DNA from: Pseudanabaena sp. ABRG5-3
GTDB taxonomy: Bacteria > Cyanobacteriota > Cyanobacteriia > Pseudanabaenales > Pseudanabaenaceae
Direction: 5' to 3'
Length of the DNA stretch: 64,000 nucleotides
Assembly: GCF_003967015.1 (NCBI RefSeq)
Contig: NZ_AP017560.1
Location: 2,170,001 to 2,234,000 of the forward strand
Shown here: one piece after another, positions 52,561-61,515 of the stretch
Numbering within the stretch: the stretch's first letter is position 1
How the letters are laid out: every line of letters begins with the position of its first letter
Translations under genes and position numbers: made by a program
The notes under the pieces: model-generated
What the model was told of the DNA's origin: nothing
Database searches by the model: none
What the model saw: only the letters and a program-made list of their open reading frames with translations

Positions 52561-53460
52561 TTAGGCGATCGCCTTGCCTAGATGTCCCTGAGCCTCTTGG
52601 AGGATTTGCGCGGCGGTGGTTGCCTCGACACCTTTCCAGTGCATTAACAAAGCTAATTTCACTTTTCTACCTGAGCGCTCTAATAATGCTGCTGAATCTT
52701 CGCGACTGAGGGCAGTGAGATCGCGAATAATCCTAATTGCCCGATCTTCGAGTTTACTATTGGTGACCGATACATCAATCATTCGATTGCCATAGACCTT
52801 GCCCAGTTGCACCATGACACCTGTAGAGATAGTGTTTAGCACTAGTTTGGTGGCAGTACCAGCCTTTAGTCTAGTTGAGCCAGCTAAAATCTCTGCCCCA
52901 ACAAGGGGGCGAATCTCGATATCGTACTGAATCGGAAATTGGTCAGGAGGTACGCAACAAAAAAAGATCGTTTTTGCACCCCGTTGTTTGGCAACTTTGA
53001 GCGCTCCATGGACATAGGGAGTTGTACCGCCTGCGGTAATACCAAAGACAACATCGCGATCGCTAATATTTCTCTCACGAATAGCATCGGCTCCATCATC
53101 TTCGCGATCTTCTAACGCTTCGGAACTCCGCACCATTGCATTCATCCCCCCCGCTAAGATCCCTTGAATCAATTCGGGATCACTGCAAAATGTGGGTGGA
53201 CATTCGGCAGCATCAAGGACTCCCAGCCGTCCACTTGTCCCTGCACCGATGTAAAATAGCCTGCCTCCATTGGCGATCGCCTCAGCAATTAGTGTAATCG
53301 CCTGAGCGATCGCTTCTTTTTCTTGCCCAACTGCTGTTACGGCTCTGAGGTCTTCTTGGTTAAACAGTTCTACTATTTCCAAAGCACTGAGTTGATCTAA
53401 ATTTTGGCTGTGGGGATTTGCTTGTTCTGTTAACAAATAACCGCGATCGTGATTTTTCAT
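52561..53460 (-). CDS. murQ: N-acetylmuramic acid 6-phosphate etherase
   Basis: A 299-residue MurQ that cleaves MurNAc-6P to GlcNAc-6P and lactate in cell-wall recycling. SIS domain signature: [59 protein letters not shown] and NGRMI-type [13 protein letters not shown]. Length complete. It overlaps the stop of the upstream PCP_red-type gene by 4 bp. Confidence 0.97.
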   Translation of the reverse strand: MKNHDRGYLLTEQANPHSQNLDQLSALEIVELFNQEDLRAVTAVGQEKEAIAQAITLIAEAIANGGRLFYIGAGTSGRLGVLDAAECPPTFCSDPELIQGILAGGMNAMVRSSEALEDREDDGADAIRERNISDRDVVFGITAGGTTPYVHGALKVAKQRGAKTIFFCCVPPDQFPIQYDIEIRPLVGAEILAGSTRLKAGTATKLVLNTISTGVMVQLGKVYGNRMIDVSVTNSKLEDRAIRIIRDLTALSREDSAALLERSGRKVKLALLMHWKGVEATTAAQILQEAQGHLGKAIA

Positions 53461-53642
53461 TGACCAAATTCAACTCTTGCTTTTTCAACAATTTCGGCAG
53501 TAATAGTATCACTTCCCGCCGCCTGTGCTAGTTGCTCAATTCTTTGACGAGCCTGCGATCGGACAAAGTAGGGAATATTTTTATATTTAACCTTGGCTTC
53601 TGCTGTCCAAGTTAAACCTTCAAAATAATCAGAATCTGGCAT
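53457..53642 (-). CDS. PCP_red-domain small protein (61 aa)
   Basis: A stand-alone domain related to the C terminus of light-independent protochlorophyllide reductase subunit Chl[31 protein letters not shown] and [14 protein letters not shown]. Start ATG at 53642 ([12 protein letters not shown]); the upstream in-frame extension runs into an IS-end-like sequence. Role unknown; translationally coupled to murQ by ATGA overlap. Confidence 0.8.
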   Translation of the reverse strand: MPDSDYFEGLTWTAEAKVKYKNIPYFVRSQARQRIEQLAQAAGSDTITAEIVEKARVEFGQ

Positions 53643-53680
53643 AGCTTTGTTGGATGTATAGTATTGATTCTTATATTGTT

Positions 53681-53698
53681 TAGGACTTACGCAAGTCT
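53681..53698. repeat. IS-end-like motif TTTAGGACTTACGCAAGT
   Basis: AGGACTTACGCA is a frequent terminal motif of cyanobacterial IS/MITE elements (from general knowledge). Here followed by AAGTC forming a short inverted repeat; it lies just upstream of the PCP_red gene. Second copy at 53995. Confidence 0.35.
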
Positions 53699-53800
53699 TA
53701 AGGATGGACGACATTGCCACCCATGCCCATAGGCTAGTATGCCATTACCTCAGGTCGCATTAAGCCTTGCTTCGTGTAGGTTTACAATCATATGCTTTTT

Positions 53801-53945
53801 GTAACTATCGTGAGTTTGGGTTAAGCTGGCAAATTTTAAAAGCCCCAAAGTAAAAGCCTTGCTACACAAGGCTTTTACTTTGGGGCTTTGAGAGAGGGTT
53901 TGCTACGCAAACCCTCTCTCAAACGAACTCGCGTTAACTATCGTG
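53801..53945. mobile_element. MITE-like element, family 1, copy C
   Basis: Shares GTTAAGCTGGCAAATTTTAA and both hairpins with copies A and B, but one tip is mutated (CCTTGCTACACAAGG) and about 20 bp near the right end are missing. AACTATCGTG occurs at both flanks (53803-53812, 53936-53945), a possible target duplication. Confidence 0.7.
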
Positions 53946-53994
53946 CCAAAAGCAAAGTCATAAATTTGTGATAGCTTGAGAATTTCCTATATAT

Positions 53995-54010
53995 TAGGAC
54001 TTACGCAAAA
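53995..54010. repeat. IS-end-like motif, second copy
   Basis: TTAGGACTTACGCAAA, direct copy of the motif at 53681. Confidence 0.3.
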
Positions 54011-54138
54011 CAGACAAGAGATCAAGTTCTGGGCTGCGAAGCTTAAAGTCAGATAAATCAGACTAAAAAGCCACTATGATCAACTCGTTTCAACGGGTTT
54101 AAGCTTTCAGCCCGTAATTTATTACAGGGATATTGCTT

Positions 54139-56661
54139 TTACTCCTCCAAAGAACCTCTGGTTACCCCAAGTTGATTTTGCAACTTTAATTCCTTCCAAA
54201 GCTTAGAGCCAGAAATTTTGCCAGCTAACAGTTGTTGATAACGGTTAATTGTTTCCAATACCTGCGAAGGTGACTCATTGACAAACTCTAAACGAAAATG
54301 TCGCACACCAAGTTCCAAAAAGCGCTGCACGAATTCTGCACCTGTTTGAGCCGTGCCATTAAATACCGTATTGCGACAACCAGCGTCGGCTAATAAGACA
54401 TGTTCGGCTCCTGTGCGATCTCGCAATTTCACCTCATGCTTGTCACAGGGACGACCGCAATTAGTGTAATCAGTTCCCTCCGAGAGAAAGGCACAGAATA
54501 CGCAATGCTCCATGTGGAACATGGGCATATGTTGATGAATCGTGATTTCAAACCATTGGGGAGGACATTTTTTGAGTAAGGATTCCAATTGATGGATGCT
54601 GAGATCGTAGGAAGCGGTGAGGCGTTCGAGGAGAAAAGATTGCTTGAAATAGTTAGCGGTTAAAGGATTGGCGATATTAAAAGAGAAGTCTGCAATAATT
54701 CTTTCTTCTGCGAAAAATTGTAAATGGTCATAATTGCGAATCAGATAACCATCGGCATTACTAGAGCGCACTTGCTTGAGAATATAGTTCTCATTAGGTT
54801 TAGTAATGCGTGGTGGTGCAACCCAAATCTCTAGATCATGGGCAGCTTGTTGCGCCATTTCCACCGCACTCTGATAGGATGTTGGGTCTTCAAATTCGCA
54901 ATAGATGGTGGAAATATCAGTGGTTAAAACTGCTTTTAATTGTTCTAAATTTCGCACTAAAACAATAGTTTCGGGTGCAATTTCAGGACTAGATTCACTC
55001 TTAGATAATACATTCGGTAATAAATCAGTATAGGAATGAGAATTTAATTGCCAACGTTTGGGACTACTGCGAAGGTTGTCTAACTGCTCGACCAGTTCGC
55101 GGCGAATGCGATTGAGTTCACTCACAGGCAGCATCGCCGCACCTTGCAAATGATTGTGCAGAGTTCCCAAACAGAAAGGCGTATTTCCCAATCTTCCCAA
55201 TTGTTCTGTTAAACGTTCCGTTGTTAATGGCTTGTTATTTGCTTGCTCTAAGGGCATTGTGGAATCCACTTGAGCGATATTTCCTTGACCATCGCGAGCG
55301 ATCGCAGTTAGATTCTGTCCAATTTCGCCATGAATTTCGATGTCAATGGGACGCTGAAAGAGAATTTTTTCGCTGGTATAGGTTTGGCGCAATTGTTTAT
55401 CAAGTTCAGGATCGTTAGTTTTCCAGAGGCGATCGCCTACGCGCACCCGTCGCAAATCCACATCACGCCGCCCAAAGGTAACAAGCGTATCTTTATCCAG
55501 CGATTCCACTGCATAAACCCGTCCGCCTTCTTCGCGATCGGCAGGTTTACCCGCATCAAAAACTACACCATCCCCTGCTTTCAGGGGCGCTTGCAAGCGC
55601 AACACCACCTGTTTATCGCGCCCATCCCGAATCTCGGTAATTTCCCCCAAATATACACCACGTTTTTTGCCAAACCTTGCATGGACTAGGGCTTGATTGT
55701 CGATACCATCGAGCCAACCTGTGTATAGACCCCGTGAAAATGCCATTTCTAATTGGTAGCGATCAACCGCACTCACCTGATTTTCTAAGCCTTGCACCAC
55801 CCGATCGATCGCTTGGCGATATACCTGCGTTACACTCGCCACATATTCAGGATGCTTCAAACGTCCTTCAATCTTCAGGGATACCACTCCCGCCTCGATC
55901 AATTCTGGCAAAACCGCTAACCCTGCCAAATCTTGAGGACTAAGCAGATAACGGCGATCGCCCAAATCCATCGGCTGACCATCGACAATCATCTCGTAGG
56001 GCATCCGACAGGCTTGGGCGCATTCGCCACGATTTGCCGATCTCCCGCCCAAGGATTCACTGGTCAAACATTGTCCCGAATAGGCGACACACAAAGCCCC
56101 ATGCACGAACACTTCTAGGGGCAGCGAAATCTGGCGATCGCCGATATGTTTTTGAATTTTGCGAATTTCCGTGATCGAGCATTCTCGCGCTAAAACTACC
56201 AGATCGCAGCCCAAGGACTTTGCAAACTCCACTCCTGCGCCACTAGTCACCGTCATCTGGGTTGAGCCATGAATGGGAAAATCGGGCGACAAATGGCGAA
56301 TTAAGCGACATAAGCCCACATCCTGCACGATCGCTGCATCCACTCCCGCCGCAATAATTGATCGCAAATAGGATTCCACCGAGCCTAATTCTGAGGTAAA
56401 AATCAAGGTATTGAGGGTCACATAACCTTTCACACCGCGACGGTGTAGAAATGCCATCAATTCAGGCAAATCCGCTTCTGTAAAGTTATGCGCCCGCATC
56501 CGCGCATTAAATTTTTCCAAGCCAAAATAAATAGCATCTGCCCCATTTTCCACGGCTGCTTTGGCACATTCCCAAGTCCCCGCAGGGGCAAGTAGCTCAG
56601 GAGCTTTGATAATAGGGCTTGTAAGCTCAGTCTCTAGGGATATTGTAGGATTGACAGTCAT
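54139..56661 (-). CDS. U32 family peptidase / RlhA-like protein
   Basis: An 840-residue U32 protein: PELLAPAGTWECAKAAVENG, ADAIYFGL, VFVHGALCVAYSGQCLTSES, SANRGECAQACRMPYE, LKIEGRLKHPEYVASVTQVY. The Cys set (C199, C214, C218-type plus a C-terminal CVFCAFL..C..PCD motif) suggests a Fe-S or radical-like hydroxylation role, as in RlhA, which modifies 23S rRNA C2501. The middle has a DUF3656-like insert. Length about 840 is typical for two-part members. Divergent from AIPR gene. Confidence 0.9.
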   Translation of the reverse strand: MTVNPTISLETELTSPIIKAPELLAPAGTWECAKAAVENGADAIYFGLEKFNARMRAHNFTEADLPELMAFLHRRGVKGYVTLNTLIFTSELGSVESYLRSIIAAGVDAAIVQDVGLCRLIRHLSPDFPIHGSTQMTVTSGAGVEFAKSLGCDLVVLARECSITEIRKIQKHIGDRQISLPLEVFVHGALCVAYSGQCLTSESLGGRSANRGECAQACRMPYEMIVDGQPMDLGDRRYLLSPQDLAGLAVLPELIEAGVVSLKIEGRLKHPEYVASVTQVYRQAIDRVVQGLENQVSAVDRYQLEMAFSRGLYTGWLDGIDNQALVHARFGKKRGVYLGEITEIRDGRDKQVVLRLQAPLKAGDGVVFDAGKPADREEGGRVYAVESLDKDTLVTFGRRDVDLRRVRVGDRLWKTNDPELDKQLRQTYTSEKILFQRPIDIEIHGEIGQNLTAIARDGQGNIAQVDSTMPLEQANNKPLTTERLTEQLGRLGNTPFCLGTLHNHLQGAAMLPVSELNRIRRELVEQLDNLRSSPKRWQLNSHSYTDLLPNVLSKSESSPEIAPETIVLVRNLEQLKAVLTTDISTIYCEFEDPTSYQSAVEMAQQAAHDLEIWVAPPRITKPNENYILKQVRSSNADGYLIRNYDHLQFFAEERIIADFSFNIANPLTANYFKQSFLLERLTASYDLSIHQLESLLKKCPPQWFEITIHQHMPMFHMEHCVFCAFLSEGTDYTNCGRPCDKHEVKLRDRTGAEHVLLADAGCRNTVFNGTAQTGAEFVQRFLELGVRHFRLEFVNESPSQVLETINRYQQLLAGKISGSKLWKELKLQNQLGVTRGSLEE

Positions 56662-56757
56662 AAGGAAAATGTGGGGTGCTATTCTATTCTATTCTAGGCT
56701 AATACACAAGTCTGCAAGTGGTGATGCTAGCAGATTCACCTTGACCATCTCAATTCC

Positions 56758-58449
56758 ATGAATATAAATGCTTCTATCATTGATCAACGCTTAGCATCGG
56801 TAATAGATAATATTCGTCAACAAGCTAGTGAAGAACTTCGCATTCGTGATGAGGCAAAGCTCAAATCACTGTCATTTGTGTACTTATGCGTCAAGACTAT
56901 TTTAGATTTAGAAGACGAGCAAACCTTTGATTGTTTAACCGAAGGTGGGGGAGATTTTGGCGTAGATGCGATGCATATCTCTGAGGAGCATGATGGCGAA
57001 TTTACCGTTAGTTTATTTCAAGCCAAGTATAAAAATAACTTAGAGGTAAATTCTAATTTCCCAGAAGAAGGAATCGAAAGTCTAATCAATGCCATTAAGT
57101 ATTTGTTCAATCCTACCGCCCGACTAGATTATATTAATCAAAGACTCCTTGCTAAAGTGGAAGAAGCACGTAGTTTAATTCGTGATGGATATATTCCTCA
57201 AATTCGTGCCTTAGCTTGTAATAATGGATTGAAATGGAATAGTTCTGCCCAAGAAGCAATTGATCGCGCTGGCTTTGGGGATCAAGCGACATGGGAACAT
57301 GTCAATCACGATCGCCTCGTCAATATCCTCCAAGCATCGAAACCCGTCAAAGATACCTTACAGTTAAGCGGTAAAGCGATCATCGAAGATATGAGCTTTA
57401 GTCGAGTACTCGTAGGCAGGATTTCAGTAACAGAAATCGCTTCTTTAATTGCAAGACATGGAGAACGTTTACTTGAAAGGAATATTCGTCGTTATTTAGG
57501 ATTGCAAGGTAATCGGGTTAATGAAGGTATTCGTGATACTTTGAATAGTGAAGAAAGAAATAATTTTTATTTTTATAACAACGGTATCACCTTAACTTGT
57601 GACAAATTTGCTTATAACGGATTGCAAGATCGTAATTATCCAGTACGTGTTGAAAATCTCCAAATAATTAATGGTGGACAAACCTGTATGACGATCTTCA
57701 AAACTCTACAGGAACCAAATTTATTTCAAAAAATATTACCTCAAGATACTCAAGCTTATGTCTTATTAAGACTCTATGAATTACCAAGTGATAATATTAA
57801 TCTCGTCCAAAAAATCACCTATGCTACTAATAGCCAAAATCCAGTGGATCTTAAAGATTTGCGTGCTAATGATGAGCGTCAACAAAGATTAGAAATAAAT
57901 ATTCAACAATTGGGATTTAATTATCGACGTAAACGTTCTGAAACTAGCGCAAAATCTACAGATATTAGTTCAGGAGTGGCGGCGGAGGCGGTACTATCTA
58001 TTTGGCGAGAAAAGCCGCACCAAGCTAAGTTCTTTTCGCGCGAACACTTTGGTAAACTCTATGACTCAATCTTTACAGAAAGTCTCAATGGAGCACAAGT
58101 AGTTCTAGCTGTGCAACTATATCGAATTGCCGAAAATCGACGCAAGCGTCCAGAGTCGCAAGATCCTGACTTTATTCGTTATGCTTCATGCTTTATCGCG
58201 ATGCAAATGGGAAGGAGGCTTCTCCACGATCTCCAAATTAAAATGAATGATATTAGTCACCTTAATTTCCATCATGCTCAAAAATTGATTGAACAAAATG
58301 GAGAAGCATATTTTAATCATGCAGTACAGGATATTCAACTAGCCCTTGAGTCTTTGTATGGTAGTAACGAAATTTCTCTACAACAACTTTCAGCAACTTT
58401 TCGACGTGGTGATTTAATCGATAAGCTTCAGCAAATCAAAATCAACTAG
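56758..58449 (+). CDS. AIPR family protein with Mrr-like nuclease motif
   Basis: A 563-residue AIPR (abortive infection phage resistance) protein. The N-terminal part has GGGDFGVDAMHI (D70) and SLFQAKYK (Q88, K90), the D...QxK motif of Mrr-type PD-(D/E)XK nucleases. The AIPR core is NFYFYNNGITLTCDKF, VENLQIINGGQTCMTIFKTL and NSQNPVDLKDLRANDERQ. Members are linked to phage defence. It is the third defence locus in the window, 21 bp before the rRNA methyltransferase gene. Less HIP1-rich than neighbours. Confidence 0.9.
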   Translation: MNINASIIDQRLASVIDNIRQQASEELRIRDEAKLKSLSFVYLCVKTILDLEDEQTFDCLTEGGGDFGVDAMHISEEHDGEFTVSLFQAKYKNNLEVNSNFPEEGIESLINAIKYLFNPTARLDYINQRLLAKVEEARSLIRDGYIPQIRALACNNGLKWNSSAQEAIDRAGFGDQATWEHVNHDRLVNILQASKPVKDTLQLSGKAIIEDMSFSRVLVGRISVTEIASLIARHGERLLERNIRRYLGLQGNRVNEGIRDTLNSEERNNFYFYNNGITLTCDKFAYNGLQDRNYPVRVENLQIINGGQTCMTIFKTLQEPNLFQKILPQDTQAYVLLRLYELPSDNINLVQKITYATNSQNPVDLKDLRANDERQQRLEINIQQLGFNYRRKRSETSAKSTDISSGVAAEAVLSIWREKPHQAKFFSREHFGKLYDSIFTESLNGAQVVLAVQLYRIAENRRKRPESQDPDFIRYASCFIAMQMGRRLLHDLQIKMNDISHLNFHHAQKLIEQNGEAYFNHAVQDIQLALESLYGSNEISLQQLSATFRRGDLIDKLQQIKIN

Positions 58450-58470
58450 TACCTGTATAAGAACAAATTA

Positions 58471-59664
58471 ATGGCAAAGTTACGCGAAATTGTTGTTTCT
58501 ACTCAACTTAAAGAACGTTTGGCTCAAGGTCATCCTTGGATTTATCGCGATCGCTTACCGAGAGAGGCACGCTTTGAGACGGGGGAATGGGTGCGGGTCA
58601 AGTGTGGCGGCTGGACGGGATTTGGACTATGGGATAACAAAGGTCCGATCGCTATTCGGATATTTTCGCAGCGACAGTTACCCGATCCACGTTGGCTGAA
58701 AGCGCGAGTACAGGCTGCATGGGAACTGCGATCGCAGTTGCGCGAACAGAATTGCACTGCCTATCGGTGGTTGTTTGGCGAAGGGGATGGCTTAGCAGGG
58801 ATTACCGTTGATCTGTATGGGGAATATGCGGTGGTGCAAACCTATATGGAGGGAGCCAGCGTTCTGCTTGATTGGTTAGTGAATGCCCTAATAGCCGTCG
58901 CTCCTTTACAGGGGATTTTATGGCGGACAAAGCATTTAGAGAATGCCGAAAGTGAAAATCCGCAAGAGAGCAAAACTCAGTTGCTATGGGGTAGGGAGCC
59001 GAAGGGGGATATTACGGTCAAGGAACATGGGCTATTGTTTCAGGTCAATTTGCAAACGGGACAAAAAACTGGCTTATTCCTCGATCATCGCGAAAACCGT
59101 CGCTTTGTTGGGGAAATTAGCAAAGATAAAACGGTGCTGAATTGTTTTTCCTATACGGGTGCGTTTTCACTCTACGCATTGCGTGGTGGTGCGAGTCACG
59201 TGACCAATGTAGATATTGGCAAGCATTTAGCGGCTGTCGCCGATACGAATGTGCGTTTGAATAATTTCGATCGCGATCGCCATAATTTTGTAACTGCCGA
59301 TTGCTTTGATGTGTTGCATCGCTACGCACAGGAGCAACAAACCTTTGATATTGTGATCCTCGATCCGCCCACTTTTGCTAAGAGTAAACAAAATCGGTTT
59401 GCGGCAATTCGTGCTTATACGAAGCTAAATGCGATCGCCCTTAAATGTGTCGCGCCCAATGGTCTGTTAGTTTCGGCAAGTTGTACTAGCCAAGTTAGTC
59501 CCGAAGCCTTTAAGGAAATGCTTGCCACTGCTGCGGAATCAAGCGATCGGCGTATCCAAATTATCCATGAAGCAGGTCAGCCCCTCGATCATCCTGTGCC
59601 TGCTGCCTTTGCCGAAGGGCGCTATTTAAAGTTTGTAGTCGGTAAAGTTAATCAGATTGTCTAG
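58471..59664 (+). CDS. Class I rRNA methyltransferase, RlmI-like
   Basis: A 397-residue SAM-dependent methyltransferase: N-terminal PUA-like domain (KLREIVVSTQLKERLAQGHP) and Rossmann domain with TGLFLDHRENRRFV, VLNCFSYTGAFSLYALRGGA, DPPTFAKSK and VSASCTSQVSPEAF. RlmI methylates 23S rRNA C1962 in E. coli. Length is normal. The hairpin 59681-59733 follows. Confidence 0.93.
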   Translation: MAKLREIVVSTQLKERLAQGHPWIYRDRLPREARFETGEWVRVKCGGWTGFGLWDNKGPIAIRIFSQRQLPDPRWLKARVQAAWELRSQLREQNCTAYRWLFGEGDGLAGITVDLYGEYAVVQTYMEGASVLLDWLVNALIAVAPLQGILWRTKHLENAESENPQESKTQLLWGREPKGDITVKEHGLLFQVNLQTGQKTGLFLDHRENRRFVGEISKDKTVLNCFSYTGAFSLYALRGGASHVTNVDIGKHLAAVADTNVRLNNFDRDRHNFVTADCFDVLHRYAQEQQTFDIVILDPPTFAKSKQNRFAAIRAYTKLNAIALKCVAPNGLLVSASCTSQVSPEAFKEMLATAAESSDRRIQIIHEAGQPLDHPVPAAFAEGRYLKFVVGKVNQIV

Positions 59665-59680
59665 TCAAATACTCCCTTGC

Positions 59681-59733
59681 AACTAAAGAATTAGGGTTGC
59701 GGCGCGAAGCACCGCAACCCTAATTCTTTAGTT
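59681..59733. terminator. 25-bp palindrome with GCGAAGC tip (one mismatch)
   Basis: Arms 59681-59705 and 59709-59733. Tip GGCGCGAAGCACC, same family of tips as 7687 and 18291. Between convergent genes. Confidence 0.7.
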
Positions 59734-59751
59734 AAGGTGCAAAGCACCTTA
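59733..59751. terminator. 8-bp hairpin over a stop codon, AAA triloop
   Basis: TAAGGTGC-AAA-GCACCTTA directly abuts the larger palindrome and contains the stop codon of the M41-like gene (59749). Confidence 0.6.
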
Positions 59752-60432
59752 TTTGATAGTTAGAGTCGCTTGCTCAATAGTTTGATAACAGGCTTCGATA
59801 GAAGCTCCATTTTGCATTTGTTCTGCAAGAGCGATTAAAACGGAACGGCGATCGCTCAGTAAATTTTTGGCATTTAATAACGCCCAACGTTCTTGCACTA
59901 TTGGATTTGGTAAATTGGCAATCGCTTGACGTAAACGCTGAATATCATCTAACCCGCCTTCTGTTTCGCCTTCACACATGATTTGCTCGGCGGCGATCCC
60001 TGCCATATAGACGGTGCAATAACGATCTAGGAGATTGACCGAATTAGCAGAATTATCTACTTCAATTTCTACGCCGCCTTCAATACCGCTAAAACTTTCG
60101 CTAGCTAATACTTCTCCCAAAGATTGACCGACAATTCCCGCGATCGCATAGTTAATTACTTTAAAGCCCAAAACATGAGCCGCCAGAAAATGTCCTGCTT
60201 CGTGATAGGAAACACGCTCACGGTATTTGGGATCTCTTGCCCTCAGCCATGCTTGTGCATATGCCCCAAATTTACCTTGCCAAAAGCCAATATCAATGCC
60301 CCATGCACTAAGTAAGGCAATCGCGATCGCTGCAGGGACAATCGGCGATAACCCCACCATCGTGCCGACTAGGGACATCATGGTGATTGTAAAAATGGCG
60401 ATTGCTAGTAAATCAGTAGCCGTAACGTTCAT
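59749..60432 (-). CDS. Membrane-anchored M41 (FtsH)-like peptidase lacking AAA domain
   Basis: A 227-residue protein with two N-terminal transmembrane helices (LLAIAIFTITMMSLVGTMVG, IVPAAIAIALLSAWG), then a zinc motif HEAGH (H77, E78, H81) and the third ligand region GGLDDIQRLRQA (D162/D163). This matches the peptidase part of FtsH, without its ATPase. Such truncated homologues are conserved in cyanobacteria and plants. It overlaps the VanY gene by 4 bp. Substrate unknown. Confidence 0.88.
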   Translation of the reverse strand: MNVTATDLLAIAIFTITMMSLVGTMVGLSPIVPAAIAIALLSAWGIDIGFWQGKFGAYAQAWLRARDPKYRERVSYHEAGHFLAAHVLGFKVINYAIAGIVGQSLGEVLASESFSGIEGGVEIEVDNSANSVNLLDRYCTVYMAGIAAEQIMCEGETEGGLDDIQRLRQAIANLPNPIVQERWALLNAKNLLSDRRSVLIALAEQMQNGASIEACYQTIEQATLTIK

Positions 60433-61355
60433 GACTTTTTAATAAATGAGCCACTACGTGGTTGCTTTTTGTAGAAAGTAGCCAGACTTTCATCATCACC
60501 GACAAAGCGCCAATGCCAAGGCTCATACATCACACCCTGAGAATTATTGGGTGGGAAGGACATTTCAAAGCCGTACTTAGCTGCATTATTTTGCAGCCAT
60601 TGAAAAGCAGCAGTTTTCTCGAAACTAGTTGACAGATTGGCACTTGGAACCGATGCGTCACCTAGATCCATGGCATAGCCCGTGTGATGCTCACTATGTC
60701 CAGGGGGCGCACTGACCTTAGCGCGTTGGGCTGGGGTTTGATTACGTTGCTTACTGATCTCAAAAAAAAGTTGTTGCTGCTCAGCGATCGTCCGAAACCC
60801 AGAAATCACCACAAAATCAACACCATCAGCCTTTGCCGCCGCCTCCATAGCCAGATAACTTTTTGCCGCCGCCTCCCTCAGTTTGATTTCATAGCCATCA
60901 CTTGCTCTACTAATGGTGCGTAGTTGATTAGCAGGAGCTTCTTTGTAAGGGTGATGTCCAAAGAGATCGGGAGGACTATCAGGCTCATTGGCAACTACGT
61001 CAGGATTATCACTAGCTGCTTTACTCGAGGAGGGGGGTGTACTCGTACTTATAAATGGTGCAACTGTTGGAATAGTTGAGGGACGCTCGGTTTGAGGTTC
61101 TGCTTTGGGTTCTGTTGAGGAAACTTTTTCAGCTGTGGATACTGCCTGCGGGGGATTGGTGGCATTAGCATTCAGGGCAAACCAAATGCGGGTGCTAACG
61201 ATCGGCGAGAGAAAGGCTAATACTGCTAAACCATATCCCCACCAAGGAACCGCCTGTAGCGATCGCACAACAGGATTGGCTGGTACTTGCTTTTGGGGTG
61301 ATCGCTGGGGATCGCTGACCCTTTGGGCAATGGGGATATCATTTTGGGTAGGCAT
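60429..61355 (-). CDS. D-alanyl-D-alanine carboxypeptidase, VanY type
   Basis: A 308-residue peptidase: one N-terminal transmembrane segment (VPWWGYGLAVLAFLSPIVST), a Ser/Thr/Pro-rich linker, then the M15B domain with FVVISGFRTIAEQQQLFFEI, zinc ligands in SAPPGHSEHHTGYAMDLGD and EPWHWRFVGDDE. It trims peptidoglycan stem peptides. GTG at 61385 is an alternative start; ATG 61355 preceded by AAGG is preferred. Followed by an overlapping M41-like gene: two envelope peptidases in one transcript. Confidence 0.92.
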   Translation of the reverse strand: MPTQNDIPIAQRVSDPQRSPQKQVPANPVVRSLQAVPWWGYGLAVLAFLSPIVSTRIWFALNANATNPPQAVSTAEKVSSTEPKAEPQTERPSTIPTVAPFISTSTPPSSSKAASDNPDVVANEPDSPPDLFGHHPYKEAPANQLRTISRASDGYEIKLREAAAKSYLAMEAAAKADGVDFVVISGFRTIAEQQQLFFEISKQRNQTPAQRAKVSAPPGHSEHHTGYAMDLGDASVPSANLSTSFEKTAAFQWLQNNAAKYGFEMSFPPNNSQGVMYEPWHWRFVGDDESLATFYKKQPRSGSFIKKS

Positions 61356-61466
61356 AGGTGTATAAACCTTGGAAGTTTTAACCACAGTTCTAAATATATA
61401 TCAGTAAATCTAGAAATTAGAATTCGCACAAAGTGTGAACTTCAAAATTAGAGGTTGCCTTAGCTC

Positions 61467-61515
61467 AAATTTATAGGATGTTTGTCACCTTCGACGAGAA
61501 ACATCCTATAAATTT
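61467..61515. terminator. 17-bp inverted repeat over a stop codon
   Basis: AAATTTATAGGATGTTT and its complement, with a 15-base loop holding GTC...GAC. The right arm contains the stop codon of the VOC gene (61506). Confidence 0.6.

Larger units (their letters stand above)
53643..54138. other. 496-bp intergenic region with element remnants
   Basis: Contains two TAGGACTTACGCAA-type ends (53682 and 53997), MITE copy C (53801-53945) and a small hairpin near 54090-54115 (AACGGG...CCCGT). No gene seen. Confidence 0.45.
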
